From assembly GCF_000241325.1 (NCBI RefSeq), contig NZ_BAEI01000031.1, positions 310,001 through 374,000 on the forward strand: 64,000 nucleotides of DNA. The letters are read 5' to 3'. Position numbers and translations under genes: made by a program. Within the stretch, counting starts at the first letter, position 1. Every line of letters starts with the position of its first letter. Below are positions 52,156-60,897 of this stretch, piece by piece. Origin of the DNA: Gordonia polyisoprenivorans NBRC 16320 = JCM 10675. Lineage in GTDB: Bacteria > Actinomycetota > Actinomycetes > Mycobacteriales > Mycobacteriaceae. Under the pieces are notes generated by a model. That model made no database searches. It had not been told where the DNA came from and worked only from the letters and a program-made list of their open reading frames with translations.

Positions 52156-53696
52156 GCGCCACCGTCGTTGCTTCTACCTACGTTCCCTACATTCCGGCGG
52201 TTGCCAACTTCAGCGGCGACTCCGGGCAGGTCTCCGAGGCCCTCGGGTACGGCGTCACCGCCCTCTACATCGTCGCGTTCTCCCTGTTCATCTACGGTCT
52301 GATGGGCTTGACCGGTCCGAAGACCGCGGTGCGTGGCAACTGGATCGCCGCGGTCGGTATGGGGATCGCCATCGTCGCGACCCTGCTCGGCGTCTACAAC
52401 AACGCCGGCGATGCCGGGGTGCCGGGTATCAACTGGATTCTGATCGTCGTCGGCCTGGTGGTCGGTGTGGTGCTGGGCATTCCGCCGGCGCTCAAGACCA
52501 AGATGACCGCGATGCCGCAGCTGGTGGCGCTGTTCAACGGCGTCGGCGGTGGCACCGTCGCGTTGATCGCGTGGTCGGAGTACATCGAGTCCGATGGCTT
52601 CACCCACCTGCACGAGACACCCGACGTGCACGTCATCGTCGGGTCGCTGTTCGCGGCGATCATCGGTTCGATCTCGTTCTGGGGTTCGCTGGTGGCGTTC
52701 GCGAAGCTGCAGGAGCTGCTGAACAAGAACTTCGAGAAGAAGTTGGTCAAGGCCGCCAAGGCCTTCCAGTTCGCCAACATCGTGCTGGCCATCGCGGCCA
52801 TCGCGATCGCCGTCTACATCGGTGTCTCGGCCGATTCGACGTCGGCCACGCCGTGGTATTGGATCGTGGCGTTGCTCGTCGTCGCCGGTGTGATGGGCCT
52901 GTTCGTGGTGTTCCCGATCGGCGGCGCCGACATGCCGGTGGTCATCTCGCTGCTCAACGCGATGACGGGTCTGTCGGCAGCGGCCGCGGGTCTCGCGCTC
53001 AACAATCAGGCGATGATCGTGGCCGGCATGATCGTCGGTGCCTCGGGGTCGATTCTCACCAACCTGATGGCCAAGGCGATGAACCGGTCGATCCCGGCCA
53101 TCATCTTCGGCGCGTTCGGCGGCGGTGACGACGCCGGCGTCGGTGGCGGGGGAGCCGAGGGCGGCACGGTCAAGGCGACCTCGGCCGCCGACGCCGCGAT
53201 CCAGATGGCCTACGCCAACCAGGTGATCGTGGTGCCGGGTTACGGTCTCGCGGTCGCGCAGGCCCAGCACACCGTCAAGGAGATGGCGACCCTGCTCGAG
53301 GCCAAGGGCGTCGAGGTCAAGTACGCCATCCACCCAGTCGCCGGCCGTATGCCCGGACACATGAATGTGCTTCTGGCAGAAGCGGATGTGCCCTACGACG
53401 CGATGAAGGAGATGGACGACATCAACGGCGAGTTCGCTCGCACCGATGTCGCGATCGTGATCGGCGCCAACGACGTCACCAACCCGGCGGCGCGCAACGA
53501 TCCGGGCTCCCCGATCCACGGCATGCCGATCCTCAACGTCGACCAGGCGCGATCGGTGATCGTGCTCAAGCGCGGCATGAGTTCCGGGTACGCCGGCATC
53601 GAGAACCCGCTGTTCTATCTCGATCACACCTCCATGCTGTTCGGCGACGCCAAGAAGTCCGTCGACTCGGTCATCGAGGAGCTCAAGGCTCTGTAA
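52152..53696 (+). CDS. pntB: NAD(P) transhydrogenase subunit beta
   Basis: The 514-aa subunit has about nine helices in the first 320 residues (LVALFNGVGGG, SEYIESDGF, VVFPIGGADMPVVISLLNAMTGLSAAAAGLAL) and the C-terminal NADP-binding domain III (VIVVPGYGLAVAQAQH, IHPVAGRMPGHMNVLLAEADVPYD, IVIGANDVTNPAAR). A GTG start overlaps the pntAB stop. All signature loops are intact, so the enzyme complex looks complete. Confidence 0.95.
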   Translation: MSATVVASTYVPYIPAVANFSGDSGQVSEALGYGVTALYIVAFSLFIYGLMGLTGPKTAVRGNWIAAVGMGIAIVATLLGVYNNAGDAGVPGINWILIVVGLVVGVVLGIPPALKTKMTAMPQLVALFNGVGGGTVALIAWSEYIESDGFTHLHETPDVHVIVGSLFAAIIGSISFWGSLVAFAKLQELLNKNFEKKLVKAAKAFQFANIVLAIAAIAIAVYIGVSADSTSATPWYWIVALLVVAGVMGLFVVFPIGGADMPVVISLLNAMTGLSAAAAGLALNNQAMIVAGMIVGASGSILTNLMAKAMNRSIPAIIFGAFGGGDDAGVGGGGAEGGTVKATSAADAAIQMAYANQVIVVPGYGLAVAQAQHTVKEMATLLEAKGVEVKYAIHPVAGRMPGHMNVLLAEADVPYDAMKEMDDINGEFARTDVAIVIGANDVTNPAARNDPGSPIHGMPILNVDQARSVIVLKRGMSSGYAGIENPLFYLDHTSMLFGDAKKSVDSVIEELKAL

Positions 53697-53718
53697 GGAG
53701 CCCTGACCGCATTTTCCC

Positions 53719-53834
53719 GACGCCCCGCCTGCGGAGCGACCCCGCGAGTCATGACAGACGCGGTGTCACCCGGGCGGGGCGTCGTCGTGTGTCGGTGCTG
53801 TCGTGTGTCGGTGCTGTCGTGTGTCGGTGTTGTC
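53719..53834. repeat. Long inverted repeat and 16-bp threefold tandem repeat after pntB
   Basis: GACGCCCCGCC (53719-53729) is the exact reverse complement of GGCGGGGCGTC (53773-53783), a possible terminator with a large loop. Immediately after, a 16-base unit GTGTGTCGGTGCTGTC occurs at 53787 and 53803 and, with one change, at 53819. No gene is seen in 53697-53911. Confidence 0.8.
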
Positions 53835-53911
53835 GAACCGAGACCGACGGTTATCGAGATGAGACCGGCTCCGGCTGGCAGCAGCACCCACCTGGCCCTA
53901 CTGTTACTCCA

Positions 53912-54940
53912 GTGACTGGTGTGACCAGAGTGAAAAGAAGGTTCCGTCGAACCACGGTCGTCGTCCTGGCGGCGTCGGCGATCACCGGTGTCGTCGTCGG
54001 TACCCTGCCGTCGTCGTCGGAGCATCACCTGACGACAGCAGCGGTCAGTGTCGACCCGGCCACCCTCTACAACGCCGCGCAGCAGAAGTTCTCCGCCGGC
54101 GACGTGCCGGCCGGTCTCACCGACCTGCAGCAGGCGCTGACACTGTCGCCGGCCGACGGGCAATCGCTGGCGCTGCAAGCCATCTGGGCCGATCAGGTGT
54201 CGGACATCGCGGTCGGGAAGGCGGCGGTGAATCGATTGTCGGTGATCAATCCGTTGCTGGCCAAGACCGCTCGTTCCATCATCGACGGGGTCACCGCGGC
54301 CGCGGCCATCGTGCCGAGCACCGAACCCACGACGGTGTCGGGAAACCCGGCCATCGTCATCCTCGGCTTCGGGCTGTCGCCACAGGGCAAGCCCGCACCG
54401 GAGCTGATCAAGCGCCTCGCTGCAGGCAAGGCCGAGGCGGCAGCGATTCCGACAGCCCCGATCGTCGTCACCGGCGGCAAGCCGCAGAACGGGGTCACCG
54501 AGGCTGCGGTGATGAAGAAGTGGCTGACCGACAACGGGATCGATGCCTCGCGCATCCTCACCGAGGACTCCTCGGTATCCACTGTCGCCAACGCGCAGAA
54601 CACCGCCAAGCTCCTGGCCGCACGCGGCATCAGCGACGTGGTTCTGGCCACCTCGCCCAACCACATCCGTCGCGCGGCGGCCGATTTCGCTGCGACCGGG
54701 CTGCGTGTGGTGCAATCCATCACCACCGACACCGATCTCGCGAAGAACGCGACACCGCTACCCAAGGACAAGCAGACAGGTATCCGCGTCGAGGCCACGC
54801 GCACCGCGGGCATCCCGGCGAGCCGAACCCCGCTACTCCCCTCGGATCAGCTACCCGACGTCGGACCGGGTCTCATCGACGACATCGGCGGCAAGATCCT
54901 CAAGCAGCTACTGGAGTCGGGGTCGAGCGGCGGACAGTAG
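53912..54940 (+). CDS. DUF218 (YdcF/ElyC-like) membrane-anchored protein
   Basis: The 342-aa product has an N-terminal anchor or signal (VVVLAASAITGVVVGTL), a helical TPR-like region (ALTLSPADGQSLALQAIWADQ) and a DUF218 domain: IVILGFGLSPQGKPAPEL, IVVTGGKPQNGVTEAAVMKKWL, ILTEDSSVSTVANAQNTAKLL and VLATSPNHIRRA. DUF218 proteins act in envelope metabolism in some bacteria, but their reaction is unknown. GTG codons at 53912, 53921 and 53930 are possible starts; I prefer 53912 because TACTGT at 53899-53904 suggests a leaderless transcript. Confidence 0.8.
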   Translation: MTGVTRVKRRFRRTTVVVLAASAITGVVVGTLPSSSEHHLTTAAVSVDPATLYNAAQQKFSAGDVPAGLTDLQQALTLSPADGQSLALQAIWADQVSDIAVGKAAVNRLSVINPLLAKTARSIIDGVTAAAAIVPSTEPTTVSGNPAIVILGFGLSPQGKPAPELIKRLAAGKAEAAAIPTAPIVVTGGKPQNGVTEAAVMKKWLTDNGIDASRILTEDSSVSTVANAQNTAKLLAARGISDVVLATSPNHIRRAAADFAATGLRVVQSITTDTDLAKNATPLPKDKQTGIRVEATRTAGIPASRTPLLPSDQLPDVGPGLIDDIGGKILKQLLESGSSGGQ

Positions 54941-55033
54941 CGCGGTCGGTCGACCGATGAGTTCGGGAGTGCCGAGGTGTCTCTAGTGGTACCAACCCCC
55001 ACCAGGGCGGGGTTGACCACCCAGGAGGACATC

Positions 55034-55483
55034 ATGAACGCCATCGACTCGACCACCGCCGTCGGCACCACCGCCACCCCCGACGCCACCACCGAATCGC
55101 GACGACCCGCTCGTATCGTCGGGATCGTCATCACCGTCGTGGTGACAGCGTTCCTGGTTTTCGACGTCGCAGGCAAACTGACCCGGCCCCAGGCCGTCGT
55201 CGACTCGATGGCGTCGCTGGGCTTTCCGATCGGACAGGCGACCGTGATGGGAATCGTTCTCGCCGTGTGCCTGATCGTCTTCCTCGTCCCGCGTACCGCC
55301 GTTCTCGGGGCCCTCGGGCTGACCGCGTACCTCGGAGGAGCGGTCACGGCGAACATGCGCATCGAGTCGCCCTTGTTCAGCAGTACCTTGTTCGCGGTAT
55401 ATCTCGGGGTGCTGCTGTGGGTCGGCCTGGTATTGCGTCGGCCCGAATTGCTCACCGTCGTCGGACTCCGTCGACGGAATTGA
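55034..55483 (+). CDS. DoxX-like small membrane protein
   Basis: The 149-aa product has four predicted helices after a 45-residue Thr/Ala-rich N-terminus: IVGIVITVVVTAFLVFDVAG, ATVMGIVLAVCLIVFLV, TAVLGALGLTAYLGGAV and FAVYLGVLLWVGLVL. The sequence FDVAGKLTRPQAVVDSMASLGFP is typical of DoxX/DoxD-like proteins, whose function in actinobacteria is mostly unknown. The ATG at 55034 follows AGGAGG. It stands alone between two plus-strand genes. Confidence 0.85.
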   Translation: MNAIDSTTAVGTTATPDATTESRRPARIVGIVITVVVTAFLVFDVAGKLTRPQAVVDSMASLGFPIGQATVMGIVLAVCLIVFLVPRTAVLGALGLTAYLGGAVTANMRIESPLFSSTLFAVYLGVLLWVGLVLRRPELLTVVGLRRRN

Positions 55484-55538
55484 TACAAAGCATTCTTTTG
55501 TTTGTCGCCTTCGCGACGCCAATCTCATATCACGAGCC

Positions 55539-55579
55539 CGAATTACGGTGACGTCAAACACAATCGTCACCGTATTTCG
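55539..55579. terminator. 15-bp inverted repeat between doxX-like and sulP genes
   Basis: CGAATTACGGTGACG (55539-55553) pairs with CGTCACCGTATTTCG (55565-55579), 14 of 15 positions, around an 11-base loop, 55 bases after the DoxX stop and 70 before the next ATG. It may terminate the first gene or control the second. The sequence CACC-TATTTCG recurs once more just downstream. Confidence 0.55.
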
Positions 55580-55648
55580 GCTGTTCTCACCCTATTTCGC
55601 CCGTATCGGTCAACACGGACGTAACCCGCTATCGGTACTTTCGGATTC

Positions 55649-57916
55649 ATGCCAAAAATCGGGGATCGATCGCACACACATTCCGGGCCGGACATACGAG
55701 AAGTGATCCGGTACGACCTACCGGCGTCGCTCGTGGTGTTCCTCGTGGCATTGCCACTGTCGATCGGAATCGCGATCGCCTCGGGTGCCCCGGTGATGGC
55801 CGGGCTCATCGCAGCAGTCGTCGGCGGTGTGGTCGCCGGCGCGATCGGCGGTAGCCCCCTTCAGGTTTCGGGTCCGGCGGCCGGGTTGACGGTGGTGGTT
55901 GCCGAGCTCGTCGCCAACTTCGGATGGAAGGTCACCTGCGCGATCACGGTCTGTGCCGGGGTGCTGCAGATCCTGTTCGGGCTCAGTCGAATAGCCGGTG
56001 CCGCGTTGGCGATCGCTCCCGTCGTGGTGCACGCAATGCTCGCCGGAATCGGAATCACCATCGCCCTGCAGCAGATCCATGTGTTGCTCGGCGGGAATTC
56101 GTCGAGTTCGGCGGTCGCCAACATCACCGGATTACCTGATCAATTGATCGACGTGAACGTCGCGGAGGCGTCGATCGGGCTTCTCGTCATCGCCGCGTTG
56201 CTGGCGTGGCCACGGCTGCCCGCGACCGTCCGCAAGATCCCCGGGCCGCTCGGCGCGATCGTCCTCGCCACCCTGGTGGCGCTGATCGCCGGCCTCGACG
56301 TCAAACGAATCACGCTGGACGGCAACTTCTTCGAGTCCATTGCGCTTCCCGAGCTCCCCACCGGGAACTGGTCGGCATTCATTCTGGGCGTGTTGACGGT
56401 GGCCCTGATCGCCAGTGTCGAGTCGCTGCTGTCGGCGGTCGCCGTGGACAAGATGCACGACGGTCCGCGCAGCAACTTCAACCGAGAACTGCTCGGGCAG
56501 GGTAGCGCGAACATGGTGTCGGGTGTGCTCGGTGGACTGCCGGTCACCGGTGTGATCGTGCGCAGCTCCACCAACGTCGCGACCGGAGCGCGGACGCGGT
56601 GGTCGGCGATCCTGCACGGGGTGTGGGTGTTCGTCTTCGCGGTCTTCCTCACCGCGCTCGTCGAGCAGATCCCGACCGCCGCGCTCGCCGGATTGCTCGT
56701 CGTCATCGGCATGCAGCTGGTCAAGCTCGCGCACATGAAAACCGCTCTGCGAACCGGGGATCTGTGGGTCTACGGCGTCACGGTGACGGCCGTGGTGTTC
56801 CTCAATCTGCTCGAGGGCGTCGCCATCGGTCTGGCGCTGGCCGTCATCCTGGTGCTGTGGCGCGTCATCCGCCCCGACACCCACACCGAGGAGCAGCCCG
56901 ACGGCCGCCACATCGTCCGAGTGCGAGGCTCGCTGAGCTTCGTGTCGCTGCCCCGGATGAACAGCCTGCTGCGCCGCATTCCGGAGGGTGCACCCGTCAC
57001 GATCGAACTCGATACCGACTTCCTCGACCACGCCGCATCGGAAATGCTCGAGGACTGGATTCGGGCCCGCCGCGCGGCCGGTGGTGAGGTGATCATCCTC
57101 GAACGTGGCCGTGCCCGAATCGAACACGCTTGGCAGGCTCCGCCGCGACGCCACACCGGCGGCATCGTCGGCCTGACCCCGTGGCGTAGTCGATCCTCCG
57201 TCGCCGACGACGAGCAGGTCGCCGAGGTTCCGGCGCCGTTGCGCTCGATCATGGCCGGTGTCACCGAGTACCACCGCGATCACGCCGAGGTCCTGCGCGG
57301 CCACCTGTCCGACGTCGTGGACTATCAGGAGCCGGACGCGTTCTTCCTGACCTGTGCCGATTCTCGGATCATGCCCAACATCATCACCTCGAGCGGCCCA
57401 GGTGACCTGTTCACCCTGCGCAACGTCGGCAACCTGGTGCCGACCGGTGATCACGCGGACTGCTCGATCGAGGCCGCCCTGGACTTCGCGATCACCGAGG
57501 TCGGCGTCAGTTCGGTGGTGGTGTGCGGACATTCGTCCTGCGGCGCGATGCGGGCGTTGCATCAGCAGGCCGATTCCGCTCCCGCCGATACGTCGATCGC
57601 CCGGTGGTTGCGCCACGGGGTGCCCAGTGTGAGCGCGATGCGTCTGGGGCATCCGGCCGGACGGGCCGCTGCCGCCATGGGTTTCACCGAGATCGACCAG
57701 CTCGCCGTTGTCAACGTCGCCAAACAGGTCGAGACCCTGAGCCGGCACCACCTCGCCGGCCGCGCCGCCGCCGAATCCTCCCTGCGGATCATCGGTCTGT
57801 ACTTCGACATCCGGTCCGGCCGCGTCTACGAGGTGTCGCAGACCGGGCTGCACGCCGCCGGCGTGGGACACCACGTCAGCCGTATGCTGGAGCGTGAGCC
57901 GGTCGTCGACCACTAG
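55649..57916 (+). CDS. SulP anion transporter fused to beta-carbonic anhydrase
   Basis: The 755-aa product joins three parts: a SulP/SLC26 membrane domain (residues about 20-400; GSPLQVSGPAAGLTVVVAELV, GGLPVTGVIVRSSTNVATGARTR), a STAS domain (about 415-500; VRVRGSLSFVSLPRMN) and a beta-class carbonic anhydrase (about 530-745) with zinc ligands C569, H628 and C631 and the D571-R573 dyad in CADSR. This is the architecture of Rv3273. Likely role: bicarbonate uptake or export coupled to CO2 hydration, feeding carboxylases or pH control. The reaction direction is inferred. Confidence 0.93.
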   Translation: MPKIGDRSHTHSGPDIREVIRYDLPASLVVFLVALPLSIGIAIASGAPVMAGLIAAVVGGVVAGAIGGSPLQVSGPAAGLTVVVAELVANFGWKVTCAITVCAGVLQILFGLSRIAGAALAIAPVVVHAMLAGIGITIALQQIHVLLGGNSSSSAVANITGLPDQLIDVNVAEASIGLLVIAALLAWPRLPATVRKIPGPLGAIVLATLVALIAGLDVKRITLDGNFFESIALPELPTGNWSAFILGVLTVALIASVESLLSAVAVDKMHDGPRSNFNRELLGQGSANMVSGVLGGLPVTGVIVRSSTNVATGARTRWSAILHGVWVFVFAVFLTALVEQIPTAALAGLLVVIGMQLVKLAHMKTALRTGDLWVYGVTVTAVVFLNLLEGVAIGLALAVILVLWRVIRPDTHTEEQPDGRHIVRVRGSLSFVSLPRMNSLLRRIPEGAPVTIELDTDFLDHAASEMLEDWIRARRAAGGEVIILERGRARIEHAWQAPPRRHTGGIVGLTPWRSRSSVADDEQVAEVPAPLRSIMAGVTEYHRDHAEVLRGHLSDVVDYQEPDAFFLTCADSRIMPNIITSSGPGDLFTLRNVGNLVPTGDHADCSIEAALDFAITEVGVSSVVVCGHSSCGAMRALHQQADSAPADTSIARWLRHGVPSVSAMRLGHPAGRAAAAMGFTEIDQLAVVNVAKQVETLSRHHLAGRAAAESSLRIIGLYFDIRSGRVYEVSQTGLHAAGVGHHVSRMLEREPVVDH

Positions 57917-57943
57917 TGATCCGAAACCAGCACCGTGGCAAGC

Positions 57944-58300
57944 GGTCTCGAGGCTCGCCGCACGCGGCTCGCACCTCGACCATCGGGGGCTTCTCCCGGT
58001 GGTCGAGGTGTGGAGGAGCGTTAGCGACGGAGCCTCGAGACCTCTTGTGCTGAAGGGTATTCGGTGTGCGTGATGTCGGAACCGGCACCGTGGCAGGCGG
58101 TCTCGAGGCTCGCCGCATGCGGCTCGCACCTCGACCATCGGGGGCTTCTCCCGGTGGTCGAGGTGTGGAGGAGCGTTAGCGACGGAGCCTCGAGACCTCT
58201 TGTGCTGAAGAGTATTCGGCGTGCCTGGTGTCGGAACCGGCTCTGTGGCAAGTGGTCTCGAGGCTCGCCGCACGCGGCTCGCACCTCGACCATCGGGGGA
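57944..58300. repeat. 155-bp tandem array of palindromic elements (2.3 copies)
   Basis: Palindromic elements of the type at 23.1 kb begin at 57944, 58099 and 58254, an exact period of 155 bases. The first two are complete (57944-58042 and 58099-58197), each with the 13-bp terminal inverted repeat GGTCTCGAGGCTC and the inner ACCTCGACCA/TGGTCGAGGT pair; the third is the left half only. The 56-base linkers are also near-identical. Short ATCGACCATCGGGG fragments continue to about 58345. No gene is seen in 57917-58349. Confidence 0.92.
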
Positions 58301-58349
58301 TACGCATCGACCATCGGGGGACGTCACGCCTCACCCATCGATGGCAGGC

Positions 58350-59087
58350 TCAGAACATCACCGAGCGGAAATGGGTGATGAGGCGGTCGCCGTCGATCAG
58401 GTGGAATGCGATGCCCGGTGGCTGGCCTCGGTTGATGATCTCGGTGCCTTCGAACGGGAGGTTCAGCGTGGAGGCGACGCCCGGGGCGATGGCCAGGGGC
58501 CGGTCGGCGAAGCGGGTGACGCACGCCGAATGTGCATGACCGCAAACGAAGCCGACGATGTTCGGGTGGGTCGCGACAAGCTCGGCCAGACGTTCCTCAC
58601 CGGTTTGGCGGATCGTGTCCATGAAGGTCATGCCGATGGTGACGGGGGGATGGTGAAAGGCCACCAGGACGCGGGTGTCGGCGCCGGCGGCGTCGATCTG
58701 CGCCGACATCCACGTGAGGGTCTCGTCGTCGAGGTAGCCATCGTTGCGACCGGGGATGGAACTGTCCACCGACAGCAGCAGCACGTCGTCGACCAGCAAC
58801 GAGGAGTTGACCGGTGCCGTGCTGCGCTCGTTGCCGAGTACCTCGCTGTAGTTCTCGCGCAGGTCGTGGTTGCCGACGGTGACCAGCGTCGGCAGCGGTG
58901 AGTCCAGGACGCGGTAGGCCTCGACGTACTCGCGTGGCGTGCCCTCATCGGCGATGTCACCGGTGACCAGTAACGCGTCGATGCCGTCGGCACGCGCGTT
59001 GAGGTAGCTCAGGGTCGACTCGATCCGGGCACGGTTGAACCGTGTTCCGTTGAAATGGAGGTCGCTGATATGGGCAACGACGAACAC
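58350..59087 (-). CDS. Calcineurin-like phosphoesterase, CpdA-type cyclic nucleotide phosphodiesterase
   Basis: The 245-aa product has all metallophosphoesterase motifs: ISDLHFNG, VTGDIADEG, VGNHDLREN, FHHPPVTIG and CGHAHSACV, giving a dinuclear metal site. Length and the HAHS motif fit class III cAMP phosphodiesterases such as CpdA and Rv0805. The GTG at 59087 has AAGGGAGTG ahead. The 3' end abuts a repeat array. Other phosphomonoesters or cell-wall substrates are possible. Confidence 0.87.
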   Translation of the reverse strand: MFVVAHISDLHFNGTRFNRARIESTLSYLNARADGIDALLVTGDIADEGTPREYVEAYRVLDSPLPTLVTVGNHDLRENYSEVLGNERSTAPVNSSLLVDDVLLLSVDSSIPGRNDGYLDDETLTWMSAQIDAAGADTRVLVAFHHPPVTIGMTFMDTIRQTGEERLAELVATHPNIVGFVCGHAHSACVTRFADRPLAIAPGVASTLNLPFEGTEIINRGQPPGIAFHLIDGDRLITHFRSVMF

Positions 59088-59192
59088 TCACACTCCCTTG
59101 TCGACTGACCCTGAGGCTAGCCGCATCAGATCACGCGAGCGCGCCGAGGGGCGAACGCGCAGCGCCGGGTGTGTCGGAGAGCACCCACGTCA

Positions 59193-59218
59193 TTGACACT
59201 GGATGCGCCCACTGTCAA
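59193..59218. promoter_or_regulatory. Inverted repeat ahead of SDR gene
   Basis: TTGACACTG and CACTGTCAA (8 of 9 complementary) are separated by eight bases and end nine bases before the chosen SDR start. TTGACA could also serve as a -35 element, so a repressor here would block the promoter. Confidence 0.5.
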
Positions 59219-59227
59219 GGTTGGCCG

Positions 59228-60076
59228 ATGAGGCGACGTCGGCAGGCAGATCGAGACGATCACGCGTTCGCGGGCCGAACAGCCGTCGTCACCGGCGGCG
59301 GGTCGGGGATCGGCGCGGCCTTCACCCGGGCTCTCGCGAGTGCCGGCGCCCACGTGTGGTGCGCCGACATCGACGAGCAGGCAGCGACGAGAACAGCGCA
59401 ATCGACCGGATCGGAACACGCCCGCGCCGTCGGTCTCGACGTCACCGACGCCGACGCCGTACGGTCCGTCGTGAACTCGGTGGTCGCCGACCACGGACGC
59501 ATCGATCTGATGTTCAACAATGCCGGGATCGCACTGGGCGGCAACACCGAGGAACTCACCGCCGAGCAGTGGGATGCGGTCATTGACGTCAACATCCGCG
59601 GCGTCGTACACGGTGTCACCGCGGCATATCCGCACATGATCCGGCAGGGATCGGGCCACATCGTCAACACCGCGTCGATGGCCGGGCTCACCGCGGCCGG
59701 CTTGCTCACGAGCTACGTGATGAGTAAGCACGCGATCGTCGGATTGTCGCTGGCGTTGCGGACCGAGGCCGCCGCGCACGGGGTGGGTGTGCTCGTGGTC
59801 TGCCCGGCCGCGGTGGAAACGCCGATGCTCGACGCCGACGGCGTCGGTGGCTTCACCGGGCGGACGTATTACCTGTCGGGTCAAGGGATTCGGACGCCGT
59901 ATCCGGCGGATCGCCTGGCGTCGGACACCCTTCGGGCGATCGGGCGCAATCAACCGCTGCTCGTGGTGCCCGCGCAGGCCCGGATGGCCTGGCGGTTCTC
60001 GCGGATCTCACCGGGGCTCATGCAGACGATGGCCACGCGTTTCGTCGCAGGCCAGCGGGAACGTCAGGGGTTGTGA
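59228..60076 (+). CDS. SDR-family oxidoreductase
   Basis: The 282-aa product has TAVVTGGGSGIGAAF, FNNAGIALGG, the catalytic serine in VNTASMAG and YVMSKHA with Tyr and Lys four residues apart, and a C-terminal extension (AQARMAWRFSRISPGLMQTMATRF) seen in long-chain or lipid SDRs. The substrate is unknown. The ATG at 59228 was chosen because the upstream GTG extension crosses the inverted repeat and lacks similarity. Converges with the dienelactone hydrolase gene, 14 bases apart. Confidence 0.85.
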   Translation: MRRRRQADRDDHAFAGRTAVVTGGGSGIGAAFTRALASAGAHVWCADIDEQAATRTAQSTGSEHARAVGLDVTDADAVRSVVNSVVADHGRIDLMFNNAGIALGGNTEELTAEQWDAVIDVNIRGVVHGVTAAYPHMIRQGSGHIVNTASMAGLTAAGLLTSYVMSKHAIVGLSLALRTEAAAHGVGVLVVCPAAVETPMLDADGVGGFTGRTYYLSGQGIRTPYPADRLASDTLRAIGRNQPLLVVPAQARMAWRFSRISPGLMQTMATRFVAGQRERQGL

Positions 60077-60090
60077 CGTTCGGCGCGGGC

Positions 60091-60861
60091 TCAGTGCAGC
60101 GTACGGTCGAACAGCTTCTGTAGCTCGGCGTAGTGGTACTCGGCGGCGTCGTGGTTGTACGGTGCGGTGTCGGCCATCGTGTAGCCGTGCGCCGCACCGG
60201 GATACACGCTCGCATGATGGATCACGCCGCTCGAGGTCAGCGCGTGCTCGAACTGGGCGATGGCCTCCGGGGGCATCGACTGATCATGATCGGCGTGGAC
60301 CGCGAGGACCTCGGCGCGCACGTCGGGCAGTGACAGATGCGGGCTGTCTGCAGCGTCGGTCACCACACCGCCGGTGTGGAACATGCCCACGGCGGCAACA
60401 TCATCGGGACGTGTGGCCGCGGCCAACAACGCCAGCCGTCCGCCCATGCAGTACCCGGTCGTACCGACGGACCCCGGGCGCACCCCGGGTAGCGCGTGCA
60501 GCGCATCGAGGTACGCGGCGAGATCACGCCGGGCGAGGTCGGTGGTGAGTGCCTGCATCCGGGGTCGCACTCCGGCGAAGAAGGCGGCGCGGCTGTCATC
60601 GTCGAGGAGCGGCCCATCCGGAGAGGTTTCGGCGGCACTTCCGCTGCGATAGAACAGGTTGGGCGCCAACACCACATAGCCCCACGAGGCGATCCGATCG
60701 ACCATCGTCTCGATCTGCGGACGCAGACCGATCGCGTCGATGAGAAACAGCACTCCGGGCCAGGTGGCGTCGGCGTCGGCCGACACCGGCCGCGCCATGT
60801 ACGCCTCGGCGGGCCCGTCGGCCGCAGTGATGGTGATCATCTCTCCGGTGGTCTCGGTCAT
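60091..60861 (-). CDS. Dienelactone hydrolase family protein
   Basis: The 256-aa alpha/beta hydrolase has the DLH triad: Cys in TGYCMGGRLA, Asp in HADHDQSM and His in YPGAAHGYTM. Members hydrolyse dienelactone in chlorocatechol breakdown or act as general esterases; with no aromatic-degradation gene nearby, the second is more likely. It lies 36 bases downstream of ligD on the same strand and may be read through from it. Confidence 0.88.
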   Translation of the reverse strand: MTETTGEMITITAADGPAEAYMARPVSADADATWPGVLFLIDAIGLRPQIETMVDRIASWGYVVLAPNLFYRSGSAAETSPDGPLLDDDSRAAFFAGVRPRMQALTTDLARRDLAAYLDALHALPGVRPGSVGTTGYCMGGRLALLAAATRPDDVAAVGMFHTGGVVTDAADSPHLSLPDVRAEVLAVHADHDQSMPPEAIAQFEHALTSSGVIHHASVYPGAAHGYTMADTAPYNHDAAEYHYAELQKLFDRTLH

Positions 60862-60897
60862 CGTTGTCCTTTCGATCAGAGTGGATTGAGGGGTGTG

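Noticed and set aside
51804..53627. A 607-codon minus-strand protein across pntAB-pntB
   Set aside because: Low-complexity Asp/Arg/His-rich translation with no family; the plus strand encodes complete transhydrogenase subunits.
56132..58327. A 731-codon minus-strand frame through sulP and the repeat array
   Set aside because: It reads through palindromic repeats and antisense of the transporter; no recognisable domain.
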